A stretch of DNA of 64,000 bases from Micromonospora carbonacea (GCF_014205165.1 NZ_JACHMZ010000001.1:4198501-4262500); one strand, 5' to 3'; shown: positions 1-7,828, counted from the stretch's first letter. Made by a program: numbers and translations. The notes: a model not told the origin generated them from the letters alone.

Positions 1-1
1 C

Positions 2-229
2 ATCGACGGCCTGGAACGGCGGGAACTGGTCGAGCGGCGCACCGACCCCGCCGACCGCCGCGCGAACGTCCTCGTCGCCACCGACGCCGGCCGGGCCCTG
101 TTCGCCCGCGCCCAGGCCTCCGCGCGGGCCGTGGAGCTGGGCCTGCTGGCCGCCGTGCCGCCCGAGGACCACGAGCGGCTGGCCCACCTGCTGCGCACCG
201 CCGCCGGCCTGGCCCGCCCGCTGCCGTGA
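2..229 (+). CDS. MarR family transcriptional regulator, C-terminal part
   Basis: Only the last 75 codons are present; the gene begins before the window. The visible part starts inside the wing of a winged helix. It reads ERRELVERRTDPADRRANVL, the classic MarR beta-wing in which an Arg/Asp-rich turn touches the DNA minor groove. A C-terminal dimerisation helix follows. MarR proteins are usually ligand-responsive dimeric repressors of adjacent genes. The next gene is convergent, so the target is probably upstream and outside the window. Confidence 0.85.
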   Translation: MDGLERRELVERRTDPADRRANVLVATDAGRALFARAQASARAVELGLLAAVPPEDHERLAHLLRTAAGLARPLP

Positions 230-251
230 CCGGCCGCGCCCCGCCGCGCGC

Positions 252-992
252 TCAGCCCAGCGCCCGGGACAGCACCCGGCCCGCGGCCCGCACCAGCGGG
301 ACCAGCGCCACCGGGTCGGCCCGGTCGTGGGCCACCACCAGCGAGATCGCCGCCACCACGCCCTCCGGCGCGCGGATCGGCGCGGCCACCGAGAGGGCGT
401 CCATGGTCACCTGGCGGTCGCTGACCGCGTAGCCGGTCCGCCGCACGTCGGCGAGGCAGCGGCGCAGCCGGCCCGCGTCGGTCACGGTCAGGTCGGTGTA
501 CCGCCGAAGCGGCGCGGACAGCACCCGTTCCTGCACCTGCGCGGGCGCGTGGGCGAGCAGGACCAGCCCGACGCCGGTGGCGTGCAACGCGAAGCGGCCA
601 CCGACCCGGGTCAGCACCGGCACCGCGTGCCGCCCGGCGATCCGTTCGACGAAGACGACCTCGAGGTCCTGCCGGACGGCGAGCTGGACGTTCTCGTGGG
701 TCACCTCGTACAGGTCCTCCATGACCGGCAGGGCCACCTCCCGCAGCCCCAGGCCCCTCGGCGCGAGCGAGCCCACCTCCCACAGCCGCAGCCCGATCCG
801 GTACCGCCCGTCGTCGCCGCGCTCCAGCGCCCCCCACGCGAGGAGCTCCGCCGCCCGCCGGTGCGCGGTCGGCAGCGGCAGCCCCGCGCGGCGGGCCAGC
901 TCGGTCAGGGTCAACGCCGGGCTGGCCGGGGTGAACGCGGCGAGCAGCGCCAGCGTCCGCCCCGTCACCGACCGGCCCGGCTGCCCGCGCAT
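252..992 (-). CDS. IclR family transcriptional regulator
   Basis: 246 aa, normal IclR length. Residues about 8-65 form the winged helix-turn-helix (LTELARRAGLPLPTAHRRAA), and about 75-246 the ligand-binding domain, with GLGLREVALPVMEDL at its start. The ATG at 992 is chosen because the longer reading frame runs back through the ferredoxin gene and has no IclR-like sequence there. It lies 29 nt downstream of the ferredoxin stop on the same strand, so it is probably the last gene of the oxygenase-ferredoxin operon and likely controls it. IclR proteins commonly regulate aromatic-acid or sugar-acid catabolism. The ligand is unknown. Confidence 0.9.
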   Translation of the reverse strand: MRGQPGRSVTGRTLALLAAFTPASPALTLTELARRAGLPLPTAHRRAAELLAWGALERGDDGRYRIGLRLWEVGSLAPRGLGLREVALPVMEDLYEVTHENVQLAVRQDLEVVFVERIAGRHAVPVLTRVGGRFALHATGVGLVLLAHAPAQVQERVLSAPLRRYTDLTVTDAGRLRRCLADVRRTGYAVSDRQVTMDALSVAAPIRAPEGVVAAISLVVAHDRADPVALVPLVRAAGRVLSRALG

Positions 993-1021
993 CCCGCCAT
1001 CATCCCGCCCGCGCCGGCCGG

Positions 1022-1324
1022 TCACAGCTCCAGGACGAGCCGGGGCGTACGGGCCCGGGAGACGCAGATCAGCATGGTGTCCCCGGCGGCCCGCTCCCGC
1101 TCGGTGAGCAGGCTGTCGCGGTGCTCGGGGACGCCGTCGAGCACCGGGGTCTCGCAGGTGCCGCAGGTGCCCTCCCGGCAGGACGACAGGACCCCCACGC
1201 CGGCCTCCTCCACCGCGCGCAGGATCGACGTGCCCGGCGGCACGGTCACCGTCCGCCCGGAGAGCGCGAGCTCGACCTCGATCGCCGTGTCCGCACCGCC
1301 GGCCGGGTCGGGCGGGGCGGTCAC
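1022..1324 (-). CDS. Stand-alone plant-type [2Fe-2S] ferredoxin domain protein
   Basis: 100 aa. Cysteines C49, C54, C57 and C87 (C-x4-C-x2-C...C, seen as CREGTCGTC and later LICVSR) are the ligands of a plant-type [2Fe-2S] cluster. The closest look-alike I know is the C-terminal ferredoxin domain of phthalate dioxygenase / vanillate demethylase reductases, which normally follows FMN and NADH domains absent here. The GTG start overlaps the oxygenase stop as GTGA, so the two are translationally coupled. It most likely passes electrons to the Rieske oxygenase, with the reductase supplied from elsewhere. The missing reductase part may be an ancient deletion. Confidence 0.85.
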   Translation of the reverse strand: MTAPPDPAGGADTAIEVELALSGRTVTVPPGTSILRAVEEAGVGVLSSCREGTCGTCETPVLDGVPEHRDSLLTERERAAGDTMLICVSRARTPRLVLEL

Positions 1325-2364
1325 CGGGGCGCTCCCGCCGCCCCCGGCCCGACCATCCGGGCCAGCAGCCGCCGGGCGGCCAGGCCACCGGCGTCGATGT
1401 TGACGCTCAGCTCCTGGTACCGGTCCGGCTCGGCCGCGATCACCCGCTCCAGGACGTCGAGCGCCGCCACGTCCTGCATGACCACGGTGTGGTTGCTGTG
1501 GTGCAGGTACTCGCTCACCGACCCGTCGTCGACCGCGAAGTCACGCGCCACCGCCCAGAAGTCGTACGTGGTGTGCTCGGTCGACGGCGTGATGGCGTAC
1601 ACGATCTCGGCGTGGAACGCGCCGCTGTCCTCACCCTCGGCGGGCGGCAGGACGCCCCGCGGCGCGATCCGGCTGTGCAGGAGATAGAGGCAGGGCGGGT
1701 GGTACTCGATGTCCTGCCACCGGGTGATCCGGCCCCGGATCCCGGTCGAGCGCGCGTAGAACGGCGGGCACTCGGCGTCGTCCATGTGCCGGCTGACGCG
1801 GACGACGCCCCGCTCCTCGTCCACCTCGGTGACGATCGGGGTGTCCGCCACCTCCGGGGTGCCGATGTGGCCGCCGTGCAGGTAGGTCTCGTGCGACAGG
1901 TCCATCAGGTTGTCCACCAGCAGGCCGTACCGCGCGTTCAACGGCGCCATGCCGCGCACCACCGCGTAGCGGGGGTCGGCCAGCCACGGGGCGCGGGGGA
2001 TCCCGGCCGGGTCGGCGCGCTCCCGGTCGCCGATCCACACCCAGACGAGGGAGTCCTGCTCCACCACGGGGTACGCGGCGACCCGCGCGGTGCGGGGAAT
2101 GCGCTGCTGGCCCGGCACGAAGACGCACGCCCCGGTCGGGTCGTAGGTGAAACCGTGGTACCCGCAGACGATCGTGTCACCGTCGAGGCGGCTCTCCGAC
2201 AGCGGGTAGCGCCGGTGCACGCACCGGTCGGCGAGCGCCACCGCCGCCCCGGCTCCGGTGCGGTAGAGCACCAGCGGCTCGCCGAGCACCGTGCGGGCGA
2301 GCAGGTCCCGCCCGACCTCGGCACCGTAGGCCGCCACGTACCACTGGTCACGGGCGAACGCCAT
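1321..2364 (-). CDS. Rieske [2Fe-2S] aromatic oxygenase, vanillate O-demethylase (VanA)-like
   Basis: 347 aa. Residues 48-70 hold the Rieske ligands C48-x-H50 and C67-x2-H70 (CVHRRYPLSESRL then CGYHGF). A mononuclear-iron catalytic domain follows, with DLSHETYLHGGHIG containing the paired histidines. Family members demethylate or hydroxylate aromatic ethers using O2 and electrons from a reductase. The ATG at 2364 is preferred over an upstream ATG at 2391. It gives the typical MAFARDQWYVAAYG beginning of the family and has a purine-rich ribosome site (GGGAGGGGG) about 8 nt upstream. First gene of an operon with the ferredoxin and IclR gene. The substrate, perhaps a lignin-derived methoxy-aromatic, is inferred only. 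Confidence 0.88.
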   Translation of the reverse strand: MAFARDQWYVAAYGAEVGRDLLARTVLGEPLVLYRTGAGAAVALADRCVHRRYPLSESRLDGDTIVCGYHGFTYDPTGACVFVPGQQRIPRTARVAAYPVVEQDSLVWVWIGDRERADPAGIPRAPWLADPRYAVVRGMAPLNARYGLLVDNLMDLSHETYLHGGHIGTPEVADTPIVTEVDEERGVVRVSRHMDDAECPPFYARSTGIRGRITRWQDIEYHPPCLYLLHSRIAPRGVLPPAEGEDSGAFHAEIVYAITPSTEHTTYDFWAVARDFAVDDGSVSEYLHHSNHTVVMQDVAALDVLERVIAAEPDRYQELSVNIDAGGLAARRLLARMVGPGAAGAPR

Positions 2365-2433
2365 GCGACCGGCCCCCTCCCGAACGAACATCGATGGGGC
2401 CGAATCGTCCCGTGCGGCGTCCCGGACGGGGAA

Positions 2434-2462
2434 CCGGGGCTTTCACTGAATGGAAGCCCCGG
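2434..2462 (-). terminator. Hairpin terminator after the permease remnant
   Basis: CCGGGGCTT at 2434-2442 pairs perfectly with AAGCCCCGG at 2454-2462 across an 11-nt loop. It lies just downstream of the permease remnant stop and upstream of the oxygenase start. No U-tract, as is common in GC-rich actinobacteria. Confidence 0.6.
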
Positions 2463-2468
2463 CTCGTC

Positions 2469-2855
2469 TCAGGCGTCCCGGCGGCGGAACACCACGAACG
2501 CCGCCGCGAGCACCACGGCGACGCTCAGCAGCAGCAACGCGAACCCGGCCCACGGGGCGGGCAGGTTCGGGCCGCGGTGCACGAGCATGAGCTGCCGCCC
2601 CGCCATCGACGGCCAGTAGGTGCCCACGAACCGGGCGAGCGAGTCGGGCAGCGCCGGGGTGAACGCCGGAATCAGGAAGGTCGCCGCGGTGACGATGGCG
2701 ATCGCGCCCGCCGTCGCGCGCACGGGCACACCGACGGCGACGCCGAGCAGCCCGACGGCGAGTTGGGCCATGACGACGCCGGAGAGGCTGACCGTGCTCG
2801 CCGCCGCCGCGCTCACCCGGCGGGGCCCGGGGCGGCCGGCCCGGACGACGTCCAC
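2469..2855 (-). pseudogene. ABC-2 type permease, C-terminal remnant
   Basis: The 128 codons resemble only the last half of an ABC-2 multidrug/antibiotic permease. There are two to three hydrophobic segments, then a YWPSMAGRQLM...PNLPAPWAGFALL stretch and a basic FRRRDA tail. I recognise this as the usual C-terminus of that family. Intact members have about 250 aa and six membrane segments. The N-terminal half is missing, and no partner ATPase gene lies upstream; that space holds the xylanase terminator region. The first codons (GPRRVSAAAAS) look like noise, so the start is arbitrary. Confidence 0.6.
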
Positions 2856-2904
2856 CGGCCGGCGCCGGGTGAGTTCCCGGGGCCGGCCGGTGGCCGATCA
2901 CCGT

Positions 2905-2950
2905 CCCGCCCGTCCTGGGCGGGTGTCGCGCGCCCGTCGGGGACGGGCGG
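2905..2950 (-). terminator. Terminator of the xylanase gene
   Basis: CCGCCCGTCC at 2906-2915 pairs with GGACGGGCGG at 2941-2950. A competing local hairpin CCCGCCC-GTCCT-GGGCGGG sits at 2905-2923. Both fall within 50 nt after the xylanase stop codon. Confidence 0.6.
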
Positions 2951-2956
2951 TGGTGC

Positions 2957-4492
2957 TCAGGAGGCGGTGCACACCGGGGTCAGGCCGGTGGCGGTCCCGG
3001 TGCCCTGGAAACCGAACTCGGTGGACTGGCCGGCGTTCACCGCGCCGTTGTAGCTGACGTTGGTGAACTGCACGCTGCCGCTGGCGCCGCTGGCGGTGGC
3101 GCTCCAGGTGCCGGTCACCGTGGTCCCGGCCGGCAGGGTGACCTGGACGGTCCAGCCCCTGATCGGCGAGGTGCCGGCGGTGACCCGGACGGTGGCGACG
3201 AAGCCCCCGGGCCAGGAGTTCAGCGAGACCGTGGCCGAGCAGCCCGCGGCGGGCGGGGGCGTGGTCGGCGGCGGGGTGGTCGGCGGGGGCGTCGTGGGCG
3301 GCGGAGTGGTCGGCGGCGGGGTGGTGGGCGGCGGCGTCGTGGGCGGGGGCGTCGTGGGCGGGGGCGTGGTCGTCGGCGGCGTGGTGGTGCGGCCCTTGTT
3401 CAGCTCGTCGAGGACCGCGTGGTAGGCGGCCTTCTTCTGGTAGTTGCCGTTGCCGCCGGTGAACAGCAGGCCCCGCTCGGAGGAGCGCCACGACTCGCTG
3501 TCGGAGATGCCCCAGACGGTGATGCCGGTGCACTTGGGGACGTTCAGGCAGGCCCGCACGACCTTGCGGTAGTTCTCCGCCTGGCCCGCGCCGATGTCGT
3601 TGTTGCTCAGGTCGTCGTCGATGTCCACCTCGGACAGGTGCACCTCGACGCCGAGGTCGGCGAAGCGCTGGATGTTGGCCTGGAGGTCGTTGGTGATGAT
3701 GCTGTTCGGGTTGTCGTTGAAGTGCGACTGGAACCCGACGCAGTCGATGTACTGCCGGTAGGTGCGGACGATGTCGTACAGGGCGTTGGCCTTGCGGTTC
3801 GGCCCGCCGCCCTGGACCGTGAGGCCCTCGACGTCGTAGTCGTTGATGCAGAGCTTGGTGGAGTATCCGCCGGCCTGCACGACCTGCTTGGCCCGGATGA
3901 ACGAGTCCCGGATGACGTCGGTGTCGCCGGCGTCGAAGTAGTCGCCGTCGCCGTTGGCGTCGCGGTTCATGGTGTGCGGCCACTGGTTGCGCCGCCGGCC
4001 GGTGTTGTTGTCCTCCAGGGCCTCGTTGACGACGTCCCAGTAGGCGATCTTGCTGCCCCAGCGGTTGATGGCGTTGCCGATGAAGGTGTTCAGCGTCGCC
4101 TGGCTGGCGCCCTGCAACGCGCCGGCCTGCGAGTGCCACACCAGCGTGTGCCCCCGGACCAGCATGTTGTTGCTCTGGGCGTGGTTGACCAGGGTGTCCG
4201 CGCCGCCGGTGTTCTGCAACCCGCCGCTGGACGTGGCGATCCGGTCCGGCTTCATGTCGTTCTCGGGGGTCAGCTGGTTGAATTCCTGACCGACGATCGG
4301 GTAGAGCCGGTTGGGTGAGGCGGCGACGCCGAAGAACAGCCCCGCCTTGGCCGCCGCGGCCCGCAGCGTGGTCTCGGCCGCGGCGGCGGGGGCGGTGGAC
4401 TGGACCGCCACCGCGCCGCTCACCACCAGCAGCACCGCCGCCGGCAGGGCGGTTCTCGTCAGTCGCTTCCGCTGTCTCAGGCTGCCGGTCAC
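2957..4492 (-). CDS. Secreted endo-1,4-beta-xylanase, GH10 with CBM2
   Basis: 511 aa. Residues 1-39 are a Sec-type signal peptide (RQRKRLTR, hydrophobic core, AAAA). Residues about 45-360 are a GH10 barrel. WDVVNEAL holds the acid/base Glu157 and HLSEVDI the nucleophile Glu288. Residues about 368-405 are a Thr-Pro linker, and about 408-511 a cellulose/xylan-binding CBM2 with the expected terminal cysteines (CSATVSLNSW...VCTAS) and surface tryptophans. It cleaves internal bonds of xylan outside the cell. The GTG at 4492 is chosen because CGAGGAGGG lies 5 nt before it; an ATG at 4510 would place that site inside the gene. A strong promoter and palindromes lie upstream. Confidence 0.95.
   Translation of the reverse strand: MTGSLRQRKRLTRTALPAAVLLVVSGAVAVQSTAPAAAAETTLRAAAAKAGLFFGVAASPNRLYPIVGQEFNQLTPENDMKPDRIATSSGGLQNTGGADTLVNHAQSNNMLVRGHTLVWHSQAGALQGASQATLNTFIGNAINRWGSKIAYWDVVNEALEDNNTGRRRNQWPHTMNRDANGDGDYFDAGDTDVIRDSFIRAKQVVQAGGYSTKLCINDYDVEGLTVQGGGPNRKANALYDIVRTYRQYIDCVGFQSHFNDNPNSIITNDLQANIQRFADLGVEVHLSEVDIDDDLSNNDIGAGQAENYRKVVRACLNVPKCTGITVWGISDSESWRSSERGLLFTGGNGNYQKKAAYHAVLDELNKGRTTTPPTTTPPPTTPPPTTPPPTTPPPTTPPPTTPPPTTPPPTTPPPAAGCSATVSLNSWPGGFVATVRVTAGTSPIRGWTVQVTLPAGTTVTGTWSATASGASGSVQFTNVSYNGAVNAGQSTEFGFQGTGTATGLTPVCTAS
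3253..3390 (-). repeat. Thr-Pro linker repeats inside the xylanase gene
   Basis: About nine near-identical 15-nt units encode TTPPP repeats joining the catalytic and binding modules. Variation among units is mostly at third positions, so slippage could change their number. Confidence 0.85.
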
Positions 4493-4551
4493 AGACCCTC
4501 CTCGAGGCATGCCGCCAATAATCGAAGTTCATGCATCCTTATCGGAGGGCC

Positions 4552-4581
4552 AGTATCGATACGGGTCAGCCACAGTGTCAA
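4552..4581 (-). promoter_or_regulatory. Promoter of the xylanase gene
   Basis: On the minus strand, TTGACA (4581-4576) is followed after 18 nt by GATACT (4557-4552), close to the sigma-70/HrdB consensus. The predicted transcription start is about 50 nt before the GTG at 4492. Confidence 0.6.
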
Positions 4582-4585
4582 CAAC

Positions 4586-4606
4586 TTCCGGAAATGTTTC
4601 GGAAAC
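4586..4606. promoter_or_regulatory. Overlapping palindromes, candidate operator of the xylanase gene
   Basis: TTCCGGAA (4586-4593) and GTTTC-G-GAAAC (4596-4606) are both perfect inverted repeats. They lie 5-25 nt upstream of the -35 box. The CGAAA/TTTCG character resembles operators described for xylan-responsive LacI-type regulators of Streptomyces; this link is an inference. Confidence 0.5.
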
Positions 4607-4731
4607 CTCGCCGCAGGCCCGGCGCGCCGGCGGGGGCACGTCGGCGCAGGCAGGAGCGGGGCGTCCGCGGCCCTCCGGGCCCCGGAGGAAGCGCACCGCC
4701 CGCCCGTCGTCCCCAGTCCACGCACCCGGTA

Positions 4732-4744
4732 CCGAAACATTCGG
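4732..4744. promoter_or_regulatory. CCGAA-N3-TTCGG palindrome
   Basis: CCGAA-ACA-TTCGG is a perfect 5-bp inverted repeat with a 3-nt spacer. It shares the CGAA...TTCG pattern with the element near the xylanase promoter, about 130 bp away, and lies 92 bp before the acetyltransferase start. It may be a second, distal operator. Confidence 0.4.
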
Positions 4745-4835
4745 AACCACCGCCACCCGGAGCGCCGTGGCTGCCGCCCGGCCGCGCCGGGATATTGCGT
4801 TGCCCGCCGCCGCGCCGACCGCAAGGCTGCGCCGG

Positions 4836-5315
4836 ATGGGGACAGAGCCCGAACCCGAGCGCCCGGTCCGGCCGGCCACCGCGTCCGACGCCGACCTGGC
4901 CGCCGAGCTGCTGGACGCCTTCAACCGCGAGTTCGACACCCCCACGCCGGGGCCCCGGGTGCTCGCCGCCCGGCTGCGGCGGCTCCTCGCCGGAGAGCAC
5001 TTCCTGGTGCTGCTCGGCGGCGCGCCAGCCGTCGGGGTCGCGGTGGTCTCCTTCCGGCCCAGCCTCTGGTACGCCGGCCCGGTGGCCACCCTCGACGAGC
5101 TCTACGTGCGCCCCGAGATGCGCGGGCAGCGCTACGGACACGCCCTGCTGGACGCCGCCTGCCGGCTGGCCGGCGAACGCGGCGCCGGATCGCTGGAGAT
5201 CAACGTCGACGGCGAGGACGTCGACGCCCGCCGCTTCTACGAGGCGCACGGCTTCACCAACTTCGAGCCGGGGGCACCCGAGCCGATGTTCTACTACTAT
5301 CGCGAGCTGGACTGA
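4836..5315 (+). CDS. GNAT family N-acetyltransferase
   Basis: 159 aa, one GNAT domain. VATLDELYVRPEMRGQRYGH (residues about 83-102) is the beta4-alpha3 segment with the acetyl-CoA pyrophosphate-binding loop (R-G-Q-R-Y-G). DARRFYEAHGF near 130-140 is the usual C-terminal Tyr motif. It would transfer acetyl from acetyl-CoA to an amine of unknown identity. The ATG at 4836 is the first start that keeps only GNAT-like sequence; the longer reading frame runs into the xylanase promoter region. It stands alone, followed by a gene relic. Confidence 0.85.
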   Translation: MGTEPEPERPVRPATASDADLAAELLDAFNREFDTPTPGPRVLAARLRRLLAGEHFLVLLGGAPAVGVAVVSFRPSLWYAGPVATLDELYVRPEMRGQRYGHALLDAACRLAGERGAGSLEINVDGEDVDARRFYEAHGFTNFEPGAPEPMFYYYRELD

Positions 5316-5340
5316 CCCGGAGCGATCCCGACGCCGGCAC

Positions 5341-5409
5341 GCCACCGCCCGGGCCAGGGCGGCCGATCCCCTGCCGCGACTCGACGTGACCGGCGAACGG
5401 ATCGACTGA
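5341..5409 (+). pseudogene. Relic of a fumarylacetoacetate hydrolase-family gene
   Basis: These 22 codons end ADPLPRLDVTGERID-stop. The intact FAH-family gene at 44902-45741 contains AGPLPRLDVTGERVG at its residues 48-62, and the DNA is about 85 percent identical over 49 bp. No start codon or remaining domain is present. I read it as the surviving edge of a deleted FAH gene that once preceded the lactonase gene. RLDVTGERI is an N-terminal segment of the family, so the catalytic domain is wholly lost. Confidence 0.5.
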
Positions 5410-5419
5410 GGAGTGTCGG

Positions 5420-6274
5420 ATGGTCGACGTCGAACAGGTCACCCCGAACGTGGCCGGGCACGGGGAGGGGCCGGTGTGGTGCCCGGCCGACCAGCGGCTG
5501 CGCTGGGTCGACATGCTGGCCGGGGACGTCCTGGCGCTGGACCCGGCCACCGGCACCGTCACCCGTCGACACGTCGCCCCGGTGGTCGCGGCCCTGCGCC
5601 CCCGGTCCGCCGGTGGGCTGGTCGTCGCCGTCGAGCGGGGCTTCGCGCTGCTGGGGGACGACTCGGTCGAGCTGCTGCCCGAGGTCTGGTCGGACCCGTC
5701 GATCCGCATGAACGACGGGGCCTGCGATCCCCTGGGGCGTTTCTACTGTGGCTCGATGGCGTACGACGCGGCGCCGGGCCGGGCCGCGTTGCACCGGCTC
5801 GCCGCCGACGGGACGGTCGAGACGGTGCTCACCGGGCTCACCGTCTCCAACGGGCTGGCCTGGACCCGGGACGGCGGCACCGCCTGGTACGTCGACTCGG
5901 CCACCCAACGGGTGGACGCCTTCGCCTTCGACCCGGCGACCGGCGAGCTGCGCGACCGGCGGCCGGTGGTGACGGTGCCGCCGGCGGTGGGCACCCCCGA
6001 CGGGCTCTGCGTCGACAGCGAGGGCGGCGCGTGGGTCGCCCTGTGGGACGGGGGCGCCGTCCACCGGTACGCGCCGGACGGCCGCCTCACCGCCGTCGTG
6101 GAGCTGCCGGTCCGGCGGCCGACGGCGTGCGCGTTCGGCGGCCCCGACCACGCGGACCTCTACGTCACGTCGTCCCGCCTGGGCCTGCCGGACGACGACC
6201 GTTCCCCGGCGGGCGCGCTGTTCCGGTTCCGCCCCGAGGTGCCCGGCTTCCCGGCCCAGCCCTTCGCCGGCTGA
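5420..6274 (+). CDS. SMP-30/gluconolactonase/LRE family sugar lactonase
   Basis: 284 aa, the usual size of this six-bladed propeller. The metal-site motifs are all present: EGPVW near residue 17 (Glu ligand), RMND near 96, SNGLAW near 144 (Asn ligand) and TPDGLCVD near 193 (Asp ligand). The family opens aldono-lactones using a divalent metal. The ATG at 5420 has GAGGAG 7 nt upstream. It follows directly after the FAH relic, suggesting the two were once one sugar-acid operon. The exact lactone is not readable from sequence. Confidence 0.9.
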   Translation: MVDVEQVTPNVAGHGEGPVWCPADQRLRWVDMLAGDVLALDPATGTVTRRHVAPVVAALRPRSAGGLVVAVERGFALLGDDSVELLPEVWSDPSIRMNDGACDPLGRFYCGSMAYDAAPGRAALHRLAADGTVETVLTGLTVSNGLAWTRDGGTAWYVDSATQRVDAFAFDPATGELRDRRPVVTVPPAVGTPDGLCVDSEGGAWVALWDGGAVHRYAPDGRLTAVVELPVRRPTACAFGGPDHADLYVTSSRLGLPDDDRSPAGALFRFRPEVPGFPAQPFAG

Positions 6275-6295
6275 GCCCCGCCCCACGGGGGACGG

Positions 6296-7828
6296 TCACA
6301 CCCGGCTGGTCGGCGGGTGCCGCGCCGGCGGCAGCCCGGGCACGGCCCGGCAGAGGTCGGCCAGCGTCCCGCCGGCGGCCAGGACGGTGCCGTCGGGGCG
6401 GACGACGGCCGCCCGGGCGCGGCCACCGGCCAGCCACCGGCGCAGTTCGCTGCCCGGTGGGGCGTCGACGACGACCGCTCCCCGGCGGGTCAGGTCGGCC
6501 CGCTGCTCGGCCGACGGCGCGACGGAGGTGACGACCGCGAACCGGCCCGCCGCCACGTCGTCGAAGCGGACGTCGCCGTCGAGCACGGCGTTCGGGCACA
6601 GCCGGCCCGCGACGCCACGGCCCAGCGGGGGCCGCCGCACCAGGGCGGACCGCCGCAGCGCGGGCGTCTCGCTGTCCGTGGCGAGGCGTTGCAGGCCGGG
6701 CACGAGGCGCAGGCGCGGCGCCACCACCCGGCGGACGGCGTCCCCCCACCGGCCGCCGGCCGTCATGGCGACGCCGACCAGCTTCGCCAGCCTGATCATG
6801 GCGTGGGCGTGCCGCCGGCGTTCGGTCTCGTAGGTGTCGAGGACGCCCTCGGGCAGGCTCCCGTCGAGCACGCCGGCGAGTTTCCAGGCGAGGTTCATCG
6901 CGTCGCGCAGCCCGGCGCCCAGGCCCTGACCGACGAACGGCGGCGTGAGGTGGGCGGCGTCGCCGAGCAGGAAGATCCGCCGGTCGCGCCACCGGTCGGC
7001 GACCTGGGCACGGAAGGTGTACTCGGCCGCCCGGACGACCTCCAGCTCCGCGCGGGGCACGGCCCCCGTCCACGGGGCGACCAGCGGATACAGCCGGGCC
7101 GGGTCGCGGAAGTCGGCGGCGGCCTCGCCGGGGGCCAGCAGGAACTCCCAGCGGTGCCGGGTCGGGCCGACCCGCAGGTAGGTGCCGGCGCGGACCGGGT
7201 CGCAGAGCTGGTGCACGCCCTCCCAGTGGCCGAGCTCGGCCTCGGTGACCACGTCGACGACGAGCCAGCGCTGGGTGAACCCGAGGTCGCGCATGCCGGC
7301 GCCGATCGCGGCCCGGGTCGACCCGTTGGCGCCGTCGCAGCCCAGGACGTAGCCCGCGCGGACGACGCCCGGCGCGCCGGTGACCGTGTCGGTGACGCTC
7401 ACCGCCACGCCGTCCGCGTCCTGGGTCAGGGCGGTGACCTCGGTGTCGCCGCGCAGGGTGGCGTTGTCGTGCCGGCCGAGGTTGCGGCGCAGGATCGCCT
7501 CCAGCTCCGGCTGGTCGAACAGGCTGCCCTGCGGGTAGCCGTGCCGGCCCGGCGTCACGTCGCGGGGGAACTCGGCCAGCACCCGCAGGCTCCGGTCGAC
7601 CAGGCGCAGGCCCCGGTGCGGCCGGGAGATGGCGGCGAACTCCTCCCGGAGCCCCAGCCGGGCAAGGATGCGGTGCACCTCGTCGTCGAGGGCGACCGCC
7701 CGGGGCAGCGGGTAGATCTCCGCCCACCGGTCGAGGACCAGGCACTGCACGCCGTGCTGGGCGAGCAGCGTCGCCGCGGTGAGCCCGGTGGGACCCGCGC
7801 CGACGATGACGACCGGGACCGCGGTCAC
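6296..7828 (-). CDS. FAD-dependent aromatic monooxygenase (MhpA/PheA/TfdB type)
   Basis: 510 aa. VVIVGAGPTGLTAATLLAQ at the N-terminus is the Rossmann FAD-binding GxGxxG fold. YVLGCDGANGSTR near 165 is the DG motif. FLLGDAAHLTPPFVGQGLG near 285-303 is the FAD ribityl-binding GD motif. A thioredoxin-like C-terminal domain ends the protein. It resembles 3-(3-hydroxyphenyl)propionate hydroxylases, which hydroxylate a phenolic ring with NAD(P)H and O2. It starts with GTG at 7828 and stands alone on the minus strand. The convergent lactonase gene ends 21 nt away. The substrate is a guess. Confidence 0.88.
   Translation of the reverse strand: MTAVPVVIVGAGPTGLTAATLLAQHGVQCLVLDRWAEIYPLPRAVALDDEVHRILARLGLREEFAAISRPHRGLRLVDRSLRVLAEFPRDVTPGRHGYPQGSLFDQPELEAILRRNLGRHDNATLRGDTEVTALTQDADGVAVSVTDTVTGAPGVVRAGYVLGCDGANGSTRAAIGAGMRDLGFTQRWLVVDVVTEAELGHWEGVHQLCDPVRAGTYLRVGPTRHRWEFLLAPGEAAADFRDPARLYPLVAPWTGAVPRAELEVVRAAEYTFRAQVADRWRDRRIFLLGDAAHLTPPFVGQGLGAGLRDAMNLAWKLAGVLDGSLPEGVLDTYETERRRHAHAMIRLAKLVGVAMTAGGRWGDAVRRVVAPRLRLVPGLQRLATDSETPALRRSALVRRPPLGRGVAGRLCPNAVLDGDVRFDDVAAGRFAVVTSVAPSAEQRADLTRRGAVVVDAPPGSELRRWLAGGRARAAVVRPDGTVLAAGGTLADLCRAVPGLPPARHPPTSRV

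Larger units (their letters stand above)
4493..4835. other. Divergent intergenic region, xylanase / acetyltransferase
   Basis: 343 bp without a convincing gene. It holds the xylanase leader, promoter and palindromes. No further structure was seen except GC-rich sequence from 4620 to 4720. Confidence 0.6.

Noticed and set aside
3253..3390. CRISPR-like array of short repeats
   Set aside because: The repeats are in frame, have no unique spacers and encode the Thr-Pro linker of the xylanase.
2898..4532. A 544-codon reading frame in a second minus-strand frame over the xylanase
   Set aside because: Composition is Arg/His/Gly-rich with no domain; it is a high-GC shadow of the GH10 gene, whose own frame has full catalytic motifs.
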